Assembly (NCBI RefSeq): GCF_002850745.1
Contig: NZ_KZ559466.1
Coordinates: 394,682-458,681, forward strand
Reading direction: 5' to 3'
Length of the DNA stretch: 64,000 bases
Origin: Nonomuraea indica
GTDB lineage: Bacteria > Actinomycetota > Actinomycetes > Streptosporangiales > Streptosporangiaceae
A program made the position numbers and the translations under genes. Below, piece after piece: positions 1-14,059 of this stretch; positions within the stretch are counted from its first letter, which is position 1, and every line of letters starts with the position of its first letter. The notes below the pieces were generated by a model. It had not been told where the DNA came from, did no database searches, and saw only the letters and a program-made list of their open reading frames with translations.

Positions 1-11
1 CGCGTGGGGCG

Positions 12-710
12 TCAGGACGGGGTGGTGCGGCGCAGGGCGGCGGCGATGGTGGCGGCGGCCGCGCCCGGGTCCGGGGCGCCGGTGATGGGGCGTCCGATGA
101 CCAGGAGGTCGGCGCCGTCGGCGAGCGCCTGCTCGGGCGTGGCGACGCGCGCCTGGTCCTGCGTGTCGGCCCCCGCGGGCCGCACACCCGGCGTGATGAG
201 CGTGATGCCCGGCCCGACTTCGGCGCGCACCGCCGCCACCTCGTTCGGGCTGCAGACGAGTGCCGTGGCGCCCGCCTCGACCGACATGGCGGCCAGACGG
301 CGCACGGCGTCGTCGGCGGGTCCCTCGATGCCGATGCGGCCGAGATCGGCCTCCGTGAGCGACGTCAGGACCGTGACGGAGGCGATCTGCGTGTGCGGCG
401 CCGCCTCCACCGCCGCCCGGATCATCTTCGGGCCGCCGGTGGCGTGCACGGTGAGGATGGCCGGCCGGAGCCGGGCGACTGCCCTCGCGGCCCCCGCGAC
501 GGTGTTGGGGATGTCGTGCAGCTTCAGGTCGAGGAAGACGCTCACACCGCTGGCCCCCCGTACGGAGGCGATCACGTCGGGGCCGTAACGCAGGTAGAGC
601 TCCAGGCCCACCTTGACCGTGCTGACGTGCGGAGTCACCAGGCCGGCCCACCGGGCGGCGGTCTCCAGGTCGGGGGCGTCGAGGGCGACGGCGATGGGTG
701 CGGGCGTCAC
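12..710 (-). CDS. pyrF: Orotidine 5'-phosphate decarboxylase
   Basis: Decarboxylates OMP to UMP, the last step of de novo pyrimidine synthesis, in the cytosol. The 232-residue product starts with the family's VALDAPD strand. It carries the catalytic Asp-x-Lys-x-x-Asp motif in LDLKLHDIPNT (D61, K63, D66) and the phosphate-binding ITPGVRP segment near the C-terminus. The start is a GTG at 710, overlapping the pyrD stop as GTGA, so translation is probably coupled. It is the last gene of the operon in the window; the 11 bases beyond its stop show nothing. Confidence 0.95.
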   Translation of the reverse strand: MTPAPIAVALDAPDLETAARWAGLVTPHVSTVKVGLELYLRYGPDVIASVRGASGVSVFLDLKLHDIPNTVAGAARAVARLRPAILTVHATGGPKMIRAAVEAAPHTQIASVTVLTSLTEADLGRIGIEGPADDAVRRLAAMSVEAGATALVCSPNEVAAVRAEVGPGITLITPGVRPAGADTQDQARVATPEQALADGADLLVIGRPITGAPDPGAAAATIAAALRRTTPS

Positions 711-1684
711 GGGGAGCTCTCCTCGGAGTCGACGAGCAGGTGCCGGGGGGCGCTCCCCGGCGGACGGTGGGCCAGGCCGACGGCGTCGGCCAGCCGCTGG
801 AAGCCACGCGCCTGCAGCAGGTCCTCGAGCTCGCGCTCGATGCGCAGGCACGCGTACGGGTCGTGGAACAGCGCCGTCCCGACCCCGACCGCGCAGGCGC
901 CGGCCAGGATGAGCTGGAAGGCGTCCGCGCCGGTCATGACGCCGCCGACGCCGATCAGCGGCACTCCGGGCAGCGCGGCGTGCACCTGCCACACACACCG
1001 TACGGCGATGGGCAGGATGGCCGGCCCGGACAGCCCGCCGGTCACGGCGGCGAGCGAGGGCCGCAGCGCCTCGGTGTCGATGGCCATGCCCAGCGGGTTG
1101 TTGATCATGGACAGGGCGTCGGCCCCGGCGTCCACGCAGGCGCGGGCCACGGCGACGATGTCGGCCACGTCGGGGGCGAGCTTGGCCACGACGGGCACGT
1201 CGTAGCGCATGATGGACCGGACCGAGGCGATGACCTCGGCGGCGGCGCTGCCCTCGCGGGCGAAGACCCGGCCGCGGTCCTCGATGTTCGGGCAGGACAG
1301 GTTGACCTCCAGCGCGGTCACGCCGGGGGCGTCGGCGAGCCGGCGGGCCAGCTCGGAGTATTCGGCGACCGTGCCGCCGCCGATCGAGACGATGGTGCGG
1401 ATGCCGCGCTGGGCGAGCCAGGGCAGCTCGCGTTCGAGGAAGGCGTCGATGCCGGGGCCCTGCAGCCCGACGGCGTTGAGCATGCCGGAGGGCGTCTCGG
1501 CCATGCGCGGCGTGGGACGGCCGGCGCGCGGGGCCATGGTGATGGACCGGGTGGCGAGCGCGCCGAGCCGGTGCAGGTCGAAGAACTGGGCCAGCTCCCG
1601 CCCGGACGCGGCGCAGCCGGCGGCGGTGGTGATGGGGTTGGCGAGTTCGACGTGCGCGAGGAACGTCCGCATGTCCACGGGCAT
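707..1684 (-). CDS. pyrD: Dihydroorotate dehydrogenase, class 1B catalytic subunit
   Basis: Oxidises dihydroorotate to orotate; the 1B type passes electrons through a PyrK partner to NAD+. The 325-residue protein has the FMN-barrel signature NLSCPN (residues 128-133) with the catalytic Cys131 typical of class 1 enzymes. It lacks the N-terminal membrane helix of class 2 enzymes. pyrK lies 59 bases upstream, which supports the 1B assignment. An alternative ATG lies four codons in (1672). Confidence 0.93.
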   Translation of the reverse strand: MPVDMRTFLAHVELANPITTAAGCAASGRELAQFFDLHRLGALATRSITMAPRAGRPTPRMAETPSGMLNAVGLQGPGIDAFLERELPWLAQRGIRTIVSIGGGTVAEYSELARRLADAPGVTALEVNLSCPNIEDRGRVFAREGSAAAEVIASVRSIMRYDVPVVAKLAPDVADIVAVARACVDAGADALSMINNPLGMAIDTEALRPSLAAVTGGLSGPAILPIAVRCVWQVHAALPGVPLIGVGGVMTGADAFQLILAGACAVGVGTALFHDPYACLRIERELEDLLQARGFQRLADAVGLAHRPPGSAPRHLLVDSEESSP

Positions 1685-1743
1685 GTCACGCCACCGCGCC
1701 GGGCCGGTGGCTGGCGGCGCGCGTCACGGACGGCCCGTGCGGC

Positions 1744-2595
1744 TCAGCCCGCATGGCGAGCACCGCCCCCGGGCGCGCCGAGGGCGTCGAACGGGATGGT
1801 CCCCACGTCCTCGAACCGCACCCGCTCCCCCCGGAACACCGGCCCCTCGGCGCAGGCGCGCACCATCCTGGTCGCCCCGTCGTCGCCGATGACCGGGATG
1901 ACGCACGTCATGCACACCCCGATCCCGCAGGCCATCGACTCCTCCACCGCCACCTGCACCGGGATGTCGAACTCGATCGCCACCGCGGTGACCGCGCGCA
2001 GCGTCTCCATCGGTCCGCAGGCGTAGACGGCGTCGGCCCGGGTGTCGGCGATCACCGACGGCAGCGCGTCGGTGACCTTGCCGCGCAGGCCGAGCGAGCC
2101 GTCCTCGGTGGTGAGGGTGGTGGTCTCGGCCATCCGCCGGGCCCGCATCGCCCCGAACACCCGGTCGGCGCTGGCCCCGCCCAGCAGGAAGTCGACCCGG
2201 CAGCCGCGTTCCATGAGCGCGTCGGCCACCGGGAACAGCACGGCCGAGCCGTACTCGGCGCCGACGAGCACGCAGTGCACGGGGTCGCGCGGCAGCGGGA
2301 ACGGCCGCCCCAGCGGCCCGACCAGGTCGAGCGTGTCGCGGGCGCGGCGCTCGGCCAGCCAGGCGGTGCCGGGGCCGCGCACGGTGAAGACCAGCTCCAC
2401 CGTGCCGCCGTAGTCGGGCTTGACGTCGTGGACGGTCAGGGCGCGCCGGGTGATCATCGACGTCTGCGCTCCCCCGACCGCGACGGACACGAAGTGGCCG
2501 GGACGATAGCGCTCGGCGATGCCGGGCGCCACCACGGTCAGCGCATGGTAGGCGTCGACCCGGCGCGTGGTCAGCACCGTGCCCGTCACCTGCAC
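1744..2595 (-). CDS. pyrK: Dihydroorotate dehydrogenase electron-transfer subunit
   Basis: FAD/[2Fe-2S] reductase subunit that links PyrD to NAD+. The 283-residue product has a ferredoxin-reductase FAD domain (RRALTV segment near residue 50), an NAD-binding domain (YACGPMETL), and the C-terminal cysteine cluster CGIGVCMTC followed by a distal Cys (RACAEGP). This is the PyrK [2Fe-2S] pattern. It starts at GTG 2595, 36 bases after the carB stop. Confidence 0.93.
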   Translation of the reverse strand: MQVTGTVLTTRRVDAYHALTVVAPGIAERYRPGHFVSVAVGGAQTSMITRRALTVHDVKPDYGGTVELVFTVRGPGTAWLAERRARDTLDLVGPLGRPFPLPRDPVHCVLVGAEYGSAVLFPVADALMERGCRVDFLLGGASADRVFGAMRARRMAETTTLTTEDGSLGLRGKVTDALPSVIADTRADAVYACGPMETLRAVTAVAIEFDIPVQVAVEESMACGIGVCMTCVIPVIGDDGATRMVRACAEGPVFRGERVRFEDVGTIPFDALGAPGGGARHAG

Positions 2596-2631
2596 CGGTG
2601 TGCCGGCCAGTCTCCTTCACCTCCCGGGGGG

Positions 2632-5908
<3,277 letters not shown>

Positions 5909-5922
<14 letters not shown>

Positions 5923-7015
5923 GGGTCATGACCTCACAGAACTCGTCGAACAGGTAGGCGGCGTCGTGCGGGCCGGCCGCGGCCTCGGGGTGGTACTGGA
6001 CGCTGAACGCCCGCCCGTCGAGCAGCCGGAGCCCCTCGACGCAGCGGTCGTTGAGGTTGACGTGGCTGACCTCGGCCGGGCCGTACGGCGTCTCGAACGG
6101 CCCGTCGAGCGGCGCCTCGACGGCGAACCCGTGGTTGTGGGCGGAGATCTCGACCTTGCCGGTGCGCACGTCCTGGACGGGCTGGTTGACCCCGCGGTGG
6201 CCGTAGCGCAGCTTGTAGGTGGACAGGCCCAGGGCGCGGCCGAACAGCTGGTTGCCGAAACAGATGCCGAAGAACGGCGTGCCGCTCGCCAGCACCTCGC
6301 GCAGCGGCCCGATGTCGGCGGTGGCGGGGTCGCCGGGGCCGTTGGAGAAGAACACCCCGTCGGGCCGGACGGCCAGGATGTCGCCGGCGGTGGCGGTGGC
6401 GGGCAGCACGTGCACCTCGCAGCCGCGCTCGGCCATCCGGTGCGGGGTCATGCCCTTGATGCCGAGGTCGACGGCCGCGACGGTGAACCGCTTGGCGCCG
6501 ATGGCGGGCACGACGTACGGCTCGGTGGTGGCGACCTCGGCGGCCAGGTCGGCGCCGGCCATGGCGGGCGCCTGGCGGACGCGCTCGACGAGGGCCGCCA
6601 CCGGCTCGGCGGGAGCGCTGAAGATGCCGGCGCGCATGGCGCCGCGCTCGCGCAGGTGGCGGGTCAGGGCGCGGGTGCCGGGCATGGCGATGCCGACGAC
6701 GCCCTGCTCCTTGAGGTAGTCGTCGAGCGAGCGGTTGGCCCGCCAGTTGGAGACGACGCGGGACGGCTCGCGCACGACGTAGCCGGCGACCCAGACGCGA
6801 CCGGACTCGGGGTCCTCGTCGTTGACGCCGGTGTTGCCGATGTGCGGGGCGGTCATGGCGACGATCTGGCGGTGGTAGGACGGGTCGGTGAGGGTCTCCT
6901 GGTAGCCGGTCATGCCGGTGTTGAAGACCATCTCGCCGAACGTCTCGCCCACGGCACCGTACGGGGTGCCGCGGAAGACCCGCCCGTCTTCGAGTACGAG
7001 CAGCGCGTCGGTCAC
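5909..7015 (-). CDS. carA: Carbamoyl-phosphate synthase small subunit (glutaminase)
   Basis: Hydrolyses glutamine and channels ammonia to CarB. The 368-residue protein has the small-subunit N-terminal domain ([21 protein letters not shown]) and a class I glutamine amidotransferase domain with nucleophile Cys in [10 protein letters not shown] and the His/Glu pair in QYHPEA. The GTG at 7015 overlaps the pyrC stop as GTGA. carA and carB overlap, consistent with co-translation. Confidence 0.96.
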
Positions 7016-8301
7016 GTGAGCTTCCCTTCGAGAACGGTGGCCCTGCCGCGCAGGAAGGTCGCGACCACCCGGCCCGGCAGCGTCATGCCCTCGTACGGGG
7101 TGTTGCGGCTCTTGGAGGCGAAGGCGGCGGGGTCGACCGGGGTGCGGCCGGAGGGGTCGTAGAGGGTGAGGTTGGCCGGGGCGCCCACCTCGAGGGGCTG
7201 CCCGTGGCCGGGCAGCCGGCCGATGCGGGCCGGCGCGGCGGACATGCGGTCGGCGACGCCCGCCCAGTCGAGCAGGCCGGTGTCGACCATCGCCTCCTGG
7301 ACCACGCTGAGCGCGGTCTCCAGGCCGACCATGCCCATGGCCGCGGCCGACCACTCGGTCTCCTTGTCCTCGACCGGGTGGGGGGCGTGGTCGGTGGCGA
7401 CGACGTCGATCGTGCCGTCGGCCAGCGCGGCGCGCAGCGCCTCGACGTCGGCGCGGGTGCGCAGCGGCGGGTTGACCTTGTAGATGGGGTTGTAGGCGCC
7501 GACCGGGGAGTCCTCGACCAGGTCGTCGGTCAGCAGCAGGTGGTGCGGGGTGACCTCGGCCGTGACGTTCCAGCCCTTGGACTTGGCCCAGCGGATGATC
7601 TCGACGGATCCCGCGGTGGAGACGTGGCAGACGTGCAGCCTGGAGCCGACGTGCGCGGCGAGCAGGCAGTCGCGGGCGATGATCGCCTCCTCGGCGACGG
7701 CGGGCCAGCCGGTCAGGCCGAGCCGGCCGGAGACGACGCCCTCGTTCATCTGCGCGCCCTCGGTGAGCCGGGGCTCCTGGGCGTGCTGGGCGACGACGCC
7801 GTCGAAGGCCTTGACGTACTCCAGCGCGCGGCGCATAAGCACGGCGTCGCTGACGCACTTGCCGTCGTCGGAGAAGACCCGGACCCGGGCGGCGGAGTCG
7901 GCCATCGCGCCGAGTTCGGCGAGCTGCCTGCCCTCCAGGCCGACGGTGACGGCGCCGACGGGCTGGACGTCGCAGTGGCCGTGCTCGCGGCCTAGCCGCC
8001 AGACCTGCTCGACGACGCCGGCGGTGTCGGCGACGGGCGAGGTGTTGGCCATGGCGTGCACGGCGGTGTAGCCGCCGCGGGCGGCCGACTGGGTGCCGGT
8101 CTGCACGGTCTCGGCGTCCTCGCGGCCGGGCTCGCGCAGGTGGGTGTGCAGGTCGACCAGGCCGGGCAGGACGACGGCGCCGCCGCCGTCGACCGTCTCG
8201 CCGGCGCCGGTCAGGCCGGGGCCGATCTCGGCGATGAGGCCGTCGTGGAGCCGGAGGTCCACGGGGTCGCCGCCGAGGATCCTCACGTTCTTGATGATCA
8301 T
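7012..8301 (-). CDS. pyrC: Dihydroorotase
   Basis: Cyclises carbamoyl aspartate to dihydroorotate. The 429-residue amidohydrolase has the HTHLREPG metal site at the start of the barrel and the TDHAPH motif typical of class I dihydroorotases. All expected metal ligands appear to be present, so it should be active and is not a pseudo-dihydroorotase. It starts at ATG 8301. The 67-base gap to pyrB holds a GC-rich repeat-like sequence. Confidence 0.95.
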   Translation of the reverse strand: MIIKNVRILGGDPVDLRLHDGLIAEIGPGLTGAGETVDGGGAVVLPGLVDLHTHLREPGREDAETVQTGTQSAARGGYTAVHAMANTSPVADTAGVVEQVWRLGREHGHCDVQPVGAVTVGLEGRQLAELGAMADSAARVRVFSDDGKCVSDAVLMRRALEYVKAFDGVVAQHAQEPRLTEGAQMNEGVVSGRLGLTGWPAVAEEAIIARDCLLAAHVGSRLHVCHVSTAGSVEIIRWAKSKGWNVTAEVTPHHLLLTDDLVEDSPVGAYNPIYKVNPPLRTRADVEALRAALADGTIDVVATDHAPHPVEDKETEWSAAAMGMVGLETALSVVQEAMVDTGLLDWAGVADRMSAAPARIGRLPGHGQPLEVGAPANLTLYDPSGRTPVDPAAFASKSRNTPYEGMTLPGRVVATFLRGRATVLEGKLT

Positions 8302-8348
8302 CGAGTCTCCTTCGCCGGCATGGCGATCATGATGGTGCTGTGCCCGTG

Positions 8349-8368
8349 GGTTCGTTCGCTGCGCTCGC

Positions 8369-8372
<4 letters not shown>
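8349..8372 (-). repeat. SERSERT-type GC-rich element at the pyrB 3' end
   Basis: On the minus strand this reads GTGAGCGAGCG then CAGCGAACGAACC and contains the pyrB stop codon. Frame-shifted translation gives the peptide SERSERT. From memory this string recurs often in actinobacterial genomes, usually between genes; that was not verified here. Only one full copy is in the window. Confidence 0.45.
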
Positions 8373-9861
<1,489 letters not shown>

Positions 9862-9872
9862 TCACCACCTTT

Positions 9873-9890
9873 CCCGCCTCACGGGACGGG
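9873..9890 (-). promoter_or_regulatory. PyrR-binding RNA loop in the pyr leader
   Basis: On the minus strand this reads CCCGTCCCGTGAGGCGGG. It matches the PyrR anti-antiterminator core UCCnGnGAGGY inside a CCCG/CGGG stem. It lies just upstream of the pyrR ribosome-binding region (AAAGGTGG), and no terminator hairpin separates it from the gene. That fits translational repression, as I recall described for mycobacterial PyrR, better than the Bacillus termination mechanism. Confidence 0.7.
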
Positions 9891-9980
9891 GCTTAAAGGG
9901 TGTTGGTCGGCCCCCACAGTACCAGGGCCCACCAGCCACGACGGGAGGGGCCGCCCGCACCGGGCGATCGGGCCGTCGAC

Positions 9981-10009
9981 TTGGCAAAAAGCGGATAAAA
10001 AGGTATAAA
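9981..10009 (+). promoter_or_regulatory. Sigma70-type promoter for the DUF3040 gene
   Basis: TTGGCA (9981-9986), a 17-base spacer, then TATAAA (10004-10009), in an unusually AT-rich patch. A ribosome-binding GGAAGG lies at about 10031-10036, before ATG 10046. It is one of the clearest housekeeping-type promoters in the window. Confidence 0.65.
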
Positions 10010-10045
10010 ACCTCCTCAAAGTATCCCTGTGGAAGGTTTAGCGCC

Positions 10046-10339
10046 ATGACGCTGTCCGCACGTCAGCGACTGGTCCTCAAGGACATCGCCCGCCAGATCG
10101 AGGCCGAGGACCCCGGACTGGCCCACGGCCTCGCCCGGCTCGGCACCGGTCCGGTGACGGCCGAGCGCATCGCGCCTGTCGCCCCGGTGAGCTCCCAGCG
10201 CGCCGCCCGCCGGCCCGCCTCCCCCGGCGGGACCGGGCGCGAGAAGATCGACTACGGCAGGACGGTCGGCCTCGTGGCGGCCGGCCTCGCGGTGCTCGCC
10301 GTCGCCATGCTCCTCACCCCCGCCCCCCGGGACAGGTAG
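10046..10339 (+). CDS. DUF3040-type small membrane protein
   Basis: A 97-residue protein with the N-terminal pattern LSARQRLVLKDIARQIEAED, a basic Pro/Arg linker, and one C-terminal transmembrane helix (about residues 76-91). This resembles the actinobacterial DUF3040 family of unknown function, in which a short amphipathic N-terminal region precedes membrane helices. It is divergent from pyrR and 84 bases before arcA. No function can be assigned. Confidence 0.6.
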   Translation: MTLSARQRLVLKDIARQIEAEDPGLAHGLARLGTGPVTAERIAPVAPVSSQRAARRPASPGGTGREKIDYGRTVGLVAAGLAVLAVAMLLTPAPRDR

Positions 10340-10423
10340 CGCGCCGGAGGCGTGACGGGTCGCGGTGGACAGGGCGTCACCGTCCGGACGTGACGGTCGG
10401 GTCCTCGGGGGGATATAGGACCA

Positions 10424-11668
10424 ATGACCTTCCATGTCGATTCGGAGGTGGGCCGGCTCCGCCAGGTGCTCCTGCACCGGCCGGACCTCGCGCTCAAGCG
10501 GCTCACCCCCACCAACAAGGACGAGTTCCTGTTCGACGACGTGCTCTGGGTGCAACGCGCCGTGGAGGAGCACGAGGAGTTCCAGCAGGTGCTGCGCGAG
10601 CGCGGCGTCACCGTCCACATCCTCGGCGACCTGCTGCGCGAGACCGTCGAGATCCCCGAGGCCCGCAAGCACATCCTCGACGCGGTCGTGGACGAGCGGT
10701 TCCTCGGCCCGCTGGCCGTCGACGACATCCGCAACACGCTCGACGCCCTCGACTCGGCGTCCCTGCAGACCTACCTGACCGGCGGCGTCACCAAGCGCGA
10801 GCTGGTCGAGCTGGGCTGCGACCCCAAGTCGGTGGCCTTCCACGCGCTGCACGACGACGGCTTCGTGCTGCCTCCGCTGCCCAACCACCTGTTCACCCGC
10901 GACCCGTCGTGCTGGATCTACGACGGCGTCTCGGTCAACGCCATGCGCAAGAAGGCGCGCATGCGCGAGACGGTGAACATGGAGGCCGTCTACCAGTTCC
11001 ACCCCACCTTCGCCGAGGGCTTCGACCGGCCGCAGAAGGACGGCTACCACGTCTGGCTGCCCGGCCACACGATCGCGCCCGCCACGCTGGAGGGCGGCGA
11101 CGTGCTCGTCATCGGCCGCGGCGCGGTGCTCGTCGGGATGAGCGAGCGCACCCAGCCGCAGGCCGTCGAGATGCTCGCCCGGCACCTGTTCCAGGCGGGC
11201 TCGGTACGGCGCATCGTGGCCCTGGACATGCCGAAGGCACGCGCCTTCATGCACCTCGACACCGTGATGACCATGGTGGACGCGGACGTGTTCACCAAGT
11301 ACGCCGGACTCGGCATGCTGCCCTCGTACACGATCGAGCCGGGCGACACCGAGAAGGAGCTCAAGGTCACCGACCACCCGCCCGAGGACATGCACCGGGC
11401 GATCGCGCGGGCACTGGACCTGGACGACATCAAGGTCCTCACCCCCACCCAGGACGTCTACGCGGCCGAGCGCGAGCAGTGGGACGACGGCTGCAACGCG
11501 CTGGCCGTCGAGCCGGGCGTGGTGATCGCCTACGAGCGCAACACCACCACCAACAACTTCCTGCGCGCCAACGGCGTCGAGGTGATCACCATCCGCGGCA
11601 GCGAGCTCGGCAGGGGGCGCGGCGGGCCCCGCTGCATGAGCTGCCCGCTCGAGCGTGACGGCGTCTGA
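10424..11668 (+). CDS. arcA: Arginine deiminase
   Basis: Converts arginine to citrulline and ammonia, the first step of the ADI pathway. The 414-residue protein has the guanidino-modifying fold signatures [12 protein letters not shown] near the start, [15 protein letters not shown], the catalytic His in [12 protein letters not shown], and the nucleophilic Cys near the C-terminus in RCMSCPL. It starts at ATG 10424 and is followed 3 bases after its stop by arcC. No arcB (catabolic ornithine carbamoyltransferase) is present in the window. Confidence 0.95.
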   Translation: MTFHVDSEVGRLRQVLLHRPDLALKRLTPTNKDEFLFDDVLWVQRAVEEHEEFQQVLRERGVTVHILGDLLRETVEIPEARKHILDAVVDERFLGPLAVDDIRNTLDALDSASLQTYLTGGVTKRELVELGCDPKSVAFHALHDDGFVLPPLPNHLFTRDPSCWIYDGVSVNAMRKKARMRETVNMEAVYQFHPTFAEGFDRPQKDGYHVWLPGHTIAPATLEGGDVLVIGRGAVLVGMSERTQPQAVEMLARHLFQAGSVRRIVALDMPKARAFMHLDTVMTMVDADVFTKYAGLGMLPSYTIEPGDTEKELKVTDHPPEDMHRAIARALDLDDIKVLTPTQDVYAAEREQWDDGCNALAVEPGVVIAYERNTTTNNFLRANGVEVITIRGSELGRGRGGPRCMSCPLERDGV

Positions 11669-11671
11669 GCC

Positions 11672-12607
11672 ATGCGCGTCATCGTCGCGCTCGGCGGCAA
11701 CGCCGTCCTGCGGCGCGGGCAGCGACCCGACGCCGAGCAGCAGATCGCCAACGTCGCCGCCTCCGTGAAGGAGCTGGCCCGGCTGGCCGAGCGGCACGAG
11801 CTGATCATCACGCACGGCAACGGCCCGCAGATCGGCCTGCTGGCCCTGCAGAGCGCTTCCGACCCCGGCCTGAGCCGGCCGTACCCGTTCGACACGCTCG
11901 GCGCGCAGACCCAGGGCATGATCGGCTACTGGATGCAGCAGGCCCTGCAGAACGCCCTGCCCGGCCGGCAGGTGATCGCCATGGTCACCCAGACGCTCGT
12001 CTCCGCCGTCGATCCCGCCTTCGGCGACCCGACCAAGTTCGTCGGCCAGGTCTACGACCGCGAGGAGGCCGAGAAGCTGGCCGGCGAGTACGGCTGGACG
12101 ATCCGGCCCGACGGCGACCACTGGCGGCGCGTCGTCCCCTCCCCCGCGCCGCGCCGCGTGGTGGAGACCAGGCTCATCCGCCGGCTGCTGCGCGAGGGGG
12201 TCGTGGTCGTCTGCGCGGGCGGCGGCGGCATCCCGGTCATCCGCGACGAGCACGGCCGCCTGTCCGGTGTCGAGGCGGTCATCGACAAGGACCTGACGGC
12301 GTCGGTGCTGGCCGAGGCGCTGGAGTGCGACGCCTTCCTCGTCCTCACCGACGTGCCGCGGGTCATGCGCGGCTTCGGCACCCCGCTGCAGCGCGAGATC
12401 GCCCACACCACCCCGCACGAGCTGCGCGCCCTCGACTTCCCGGCCGGGTCCATGGGGCCGAAGGTGGAGGCGGCGTGCAGGTTCGTCGAGACGACCGGCG
12501 ACATGGCCGCCATCGGCAGGCTCGACCAGTCCGAACGCATCCTCGACGGCTCCGCTGGCACCATCGTCACCCCCAACGCCCGCTGGCCCCTCACGAGCAC
12601 GCTGTAG
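11672..12607 (+). CDS. arcC: Carbamate kinase
   Basis: Transfers phosphate from carbamoyl phosphate to ADP, yielding ATP, ammonia and CO2. The 311-residue amino-acid kinase has the N-terminal ALGGNAVLRRG, the mid-protein CAGGGGIPVI and the substrate segment EAVIDKDLTASVLA. It is tightly linked to arcA. Its substrate would normally come from ArcB, which is absent here, so carbamoyl phosphate must come from an ArcB or ArgF elsewhere, or from CarAB. Confidence 0.94.
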   Translation: MRVIVALGGNAVLRRGQRPDAEQQIANVAASVKELARLAERHELIITHGNGPQIGLLALQSASDPGLSRPYPFDTLGAQTQGMIGYWMQQALQNALPGRQVIAMVTQTLVSAVDPAFGDPTKFVGQVYDREEAEKLAGEYGWTIRPDGDHWRRVVPSPAPRRVVETRLIRRLLREGVVVVCAGGGGIPVIRDEHGRLSGVEAVIDKDLTASVLAEALECDAFLVLTDVPRVMRGFGTPLQREIAHTTPHELRALDFPAGSMGPKVEAACRFVETTGDMAAIGRLDQSERILDGSAGTIVTPNARWPLTSTL

Positions 12608-12635
12608 CACCCGCTTGCCCATCTGGGAGGTCACC

Positions 12636-14057
12636 GTGACACTGGCTCGACGGCTGATGCGGACCAAGCCGGCCGACATGATCGTGGCGGAGGGCGGCCG
12701 GGGTGAGGGCGGCGAGCTGCGCCGCACGATGTCGCTGTGGCAGCTCACGCTGTTCAGCGTCGGCGCCACCCTCGGCACCGGCATCTTCGTGATCCTCGGG
12801 CAGGCCGTGCCCAAGGCGGGGCCCGCCGTGGTGCTGGCGTTCGTCCTGGCCGCCGTCACGGCGCTGCTGTCGGCCCTGTCCTACGCCGAACTGGCCGGCA
12901 CGATCCCGGTGTCCGGCTCCTCCTACTCCTACGCCTACGCGACGCTCGGCGAACTGGTCGCCTGGGTCGCCGGGTGGTGTCTCATGCTGGAGTACGCCGT
13001 GTCGGTCGCCGCGGTGGCCGTCGGCTGGGGGCAGTACCTCAACTCGTTCCTGCAGAGCCTGTTCGGCTGGACGCTGCCCCCGGCGATCATCGGCTCGCCC
13101 GGCCAGGACGGCGGCGTGGTGAACCTCATGGCGATCCTCATCGTGCTGCTGGCCACCTGGCTGCTGCTGCGCGGCGCCTCGGAGAGCGCCACGGCCAACG
13201 CCGTGTTCGTGCTCATCAAGGTGGTCGTGCTGCTGTTCTTCTGCGTGGTGGCCTTCACGGCCTTCCGGGCGGGCAACTTCACGCCGTTCGCCCCGATGGG
13301 CGTCGCCGGCGTCACGGCCGCGGCCTCCCAGGTGTTCTTCTCCTACATCGGCTTCGACGCCGCCTCCACCGCCGGCGAGGAGGCCAGGAACCCCAAACGC
13401 GACCTGCCGCTGGCGATCATCCTGTCGCTGGCCCTGGTGACCGCCCTGTACGTGCTGGTCGCCGTGGCCGCCGTCGGCGCGATGCCGTGGAGCGACTTCG
13501 ACCCGGAGAGCACCGAGGCCGTCCTGGCGCGGATCGCCGACCTGGCCACCGGCTCGACCTGGGCGGGGCTCGTCGTCTCCTTCGGCGCGTCGATCGCCAT
13601 CGCCAGCGTCGTGCTGACCGTCATGTACGGCCAGACCCGCATCCTGTTCGCCATGTCCCGCGACGGGCTCATCCCCCGCGTGTTCCAGAAGGTGAACCCG
13701 CGCCGCCAGGTGCCGGTCGCCAACACGCTGATCGTGGCGGCGTTCATCTCGGTCCTGGCCGGGCTGGTGCCCCTCGGGCAGCTCGCCGAGGCGACCAGCA
13801 TCGGCACGCTGTTCGCGTTCGCCATCGTCAACGTCGGCGTGCTGGTCCTGCGCCACCGCCGGCCCGACCTGCCACGCAGCTTCCGCACCCCGCTGTTCCC
13901 CGCCACACCGGTGCTCGGCGCGATCATGTGCGGCGTGGTGATGGCCGGGCTCGCCGCGGTGACCTGGCTGGCGTTCGGGCTGTGGATGCTGCTCGGGTTC
14001 GCCTGCTACTTCCTGTACGGCTACCGCAACTCGCGGCTGAGCACCGAGGTGGTCTGA
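12636..14057 (+). CDS. APC-family amino acid permease (cationic amino acid transporter type)
   Basis: Integral membrane transporter, 473 residues, with about 12 hydrophobic segments. TM1 carries the GTGIF unwound-helix motif (VGATLGTGIFVILG), and a conserved FFSYIGFDAASTAGEEARNPKRD stretch lies between helices. GTG 12636 is chosen because GGGAGG sits 5 bases upstream. The position after arcA-arcC suggests arginine uptake or arginine/ornithine exchange; substrate is inferred from context only. Confidence 0.85.
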   Translation: MTLARRLMRTKPADMIVAEGGRGEGGELRRTMSLWQLTLFSVGATLGTGIFVILGQAVPKAGPAVVLAFVLAAVTALLSALSYAELAGTIPVSGSSYSYAYATLGELVAWVAGWCLMLEYAVSVAAVAVGWGQYLNSFLQSLFGWTLPPAIIGSPGQDGGVVNLMAILIVLLATWLLLRGASESATANAVFVLIKVVVLLFFCVVAFTAFRAGNFTPFAPMGVAGVTAAASQVFFSYIGFDAASTAGEEARNPKRDLPLAIILSLALVTALYVLVAVAAVGAMPWSDFDPESTEAVLARIADLATGSTWAGLVVSFGASIAIASVVLTVMYGQTRILFAMSRDGLIPRVFQKVNPRRQVPVANTLIVAAFISVLAGLVPLGQLAEATSIGTLFAFAIVNVGVLVLRHRRPDLPRSFRTPLFPATPVLGAIMCGVVMAGLAAVTWLAFGLWMLLGFACYFLYGYRNSRLSTEVV

Positions 14058-14059
14058 CC

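Noticed and set aside
10016..12859. A 947-codon minus-strand frame opposite arcA and arcC
   Set aside because: Antisense shadow of clear enzyme genes; composition is low-complexity Gly/His/Val.
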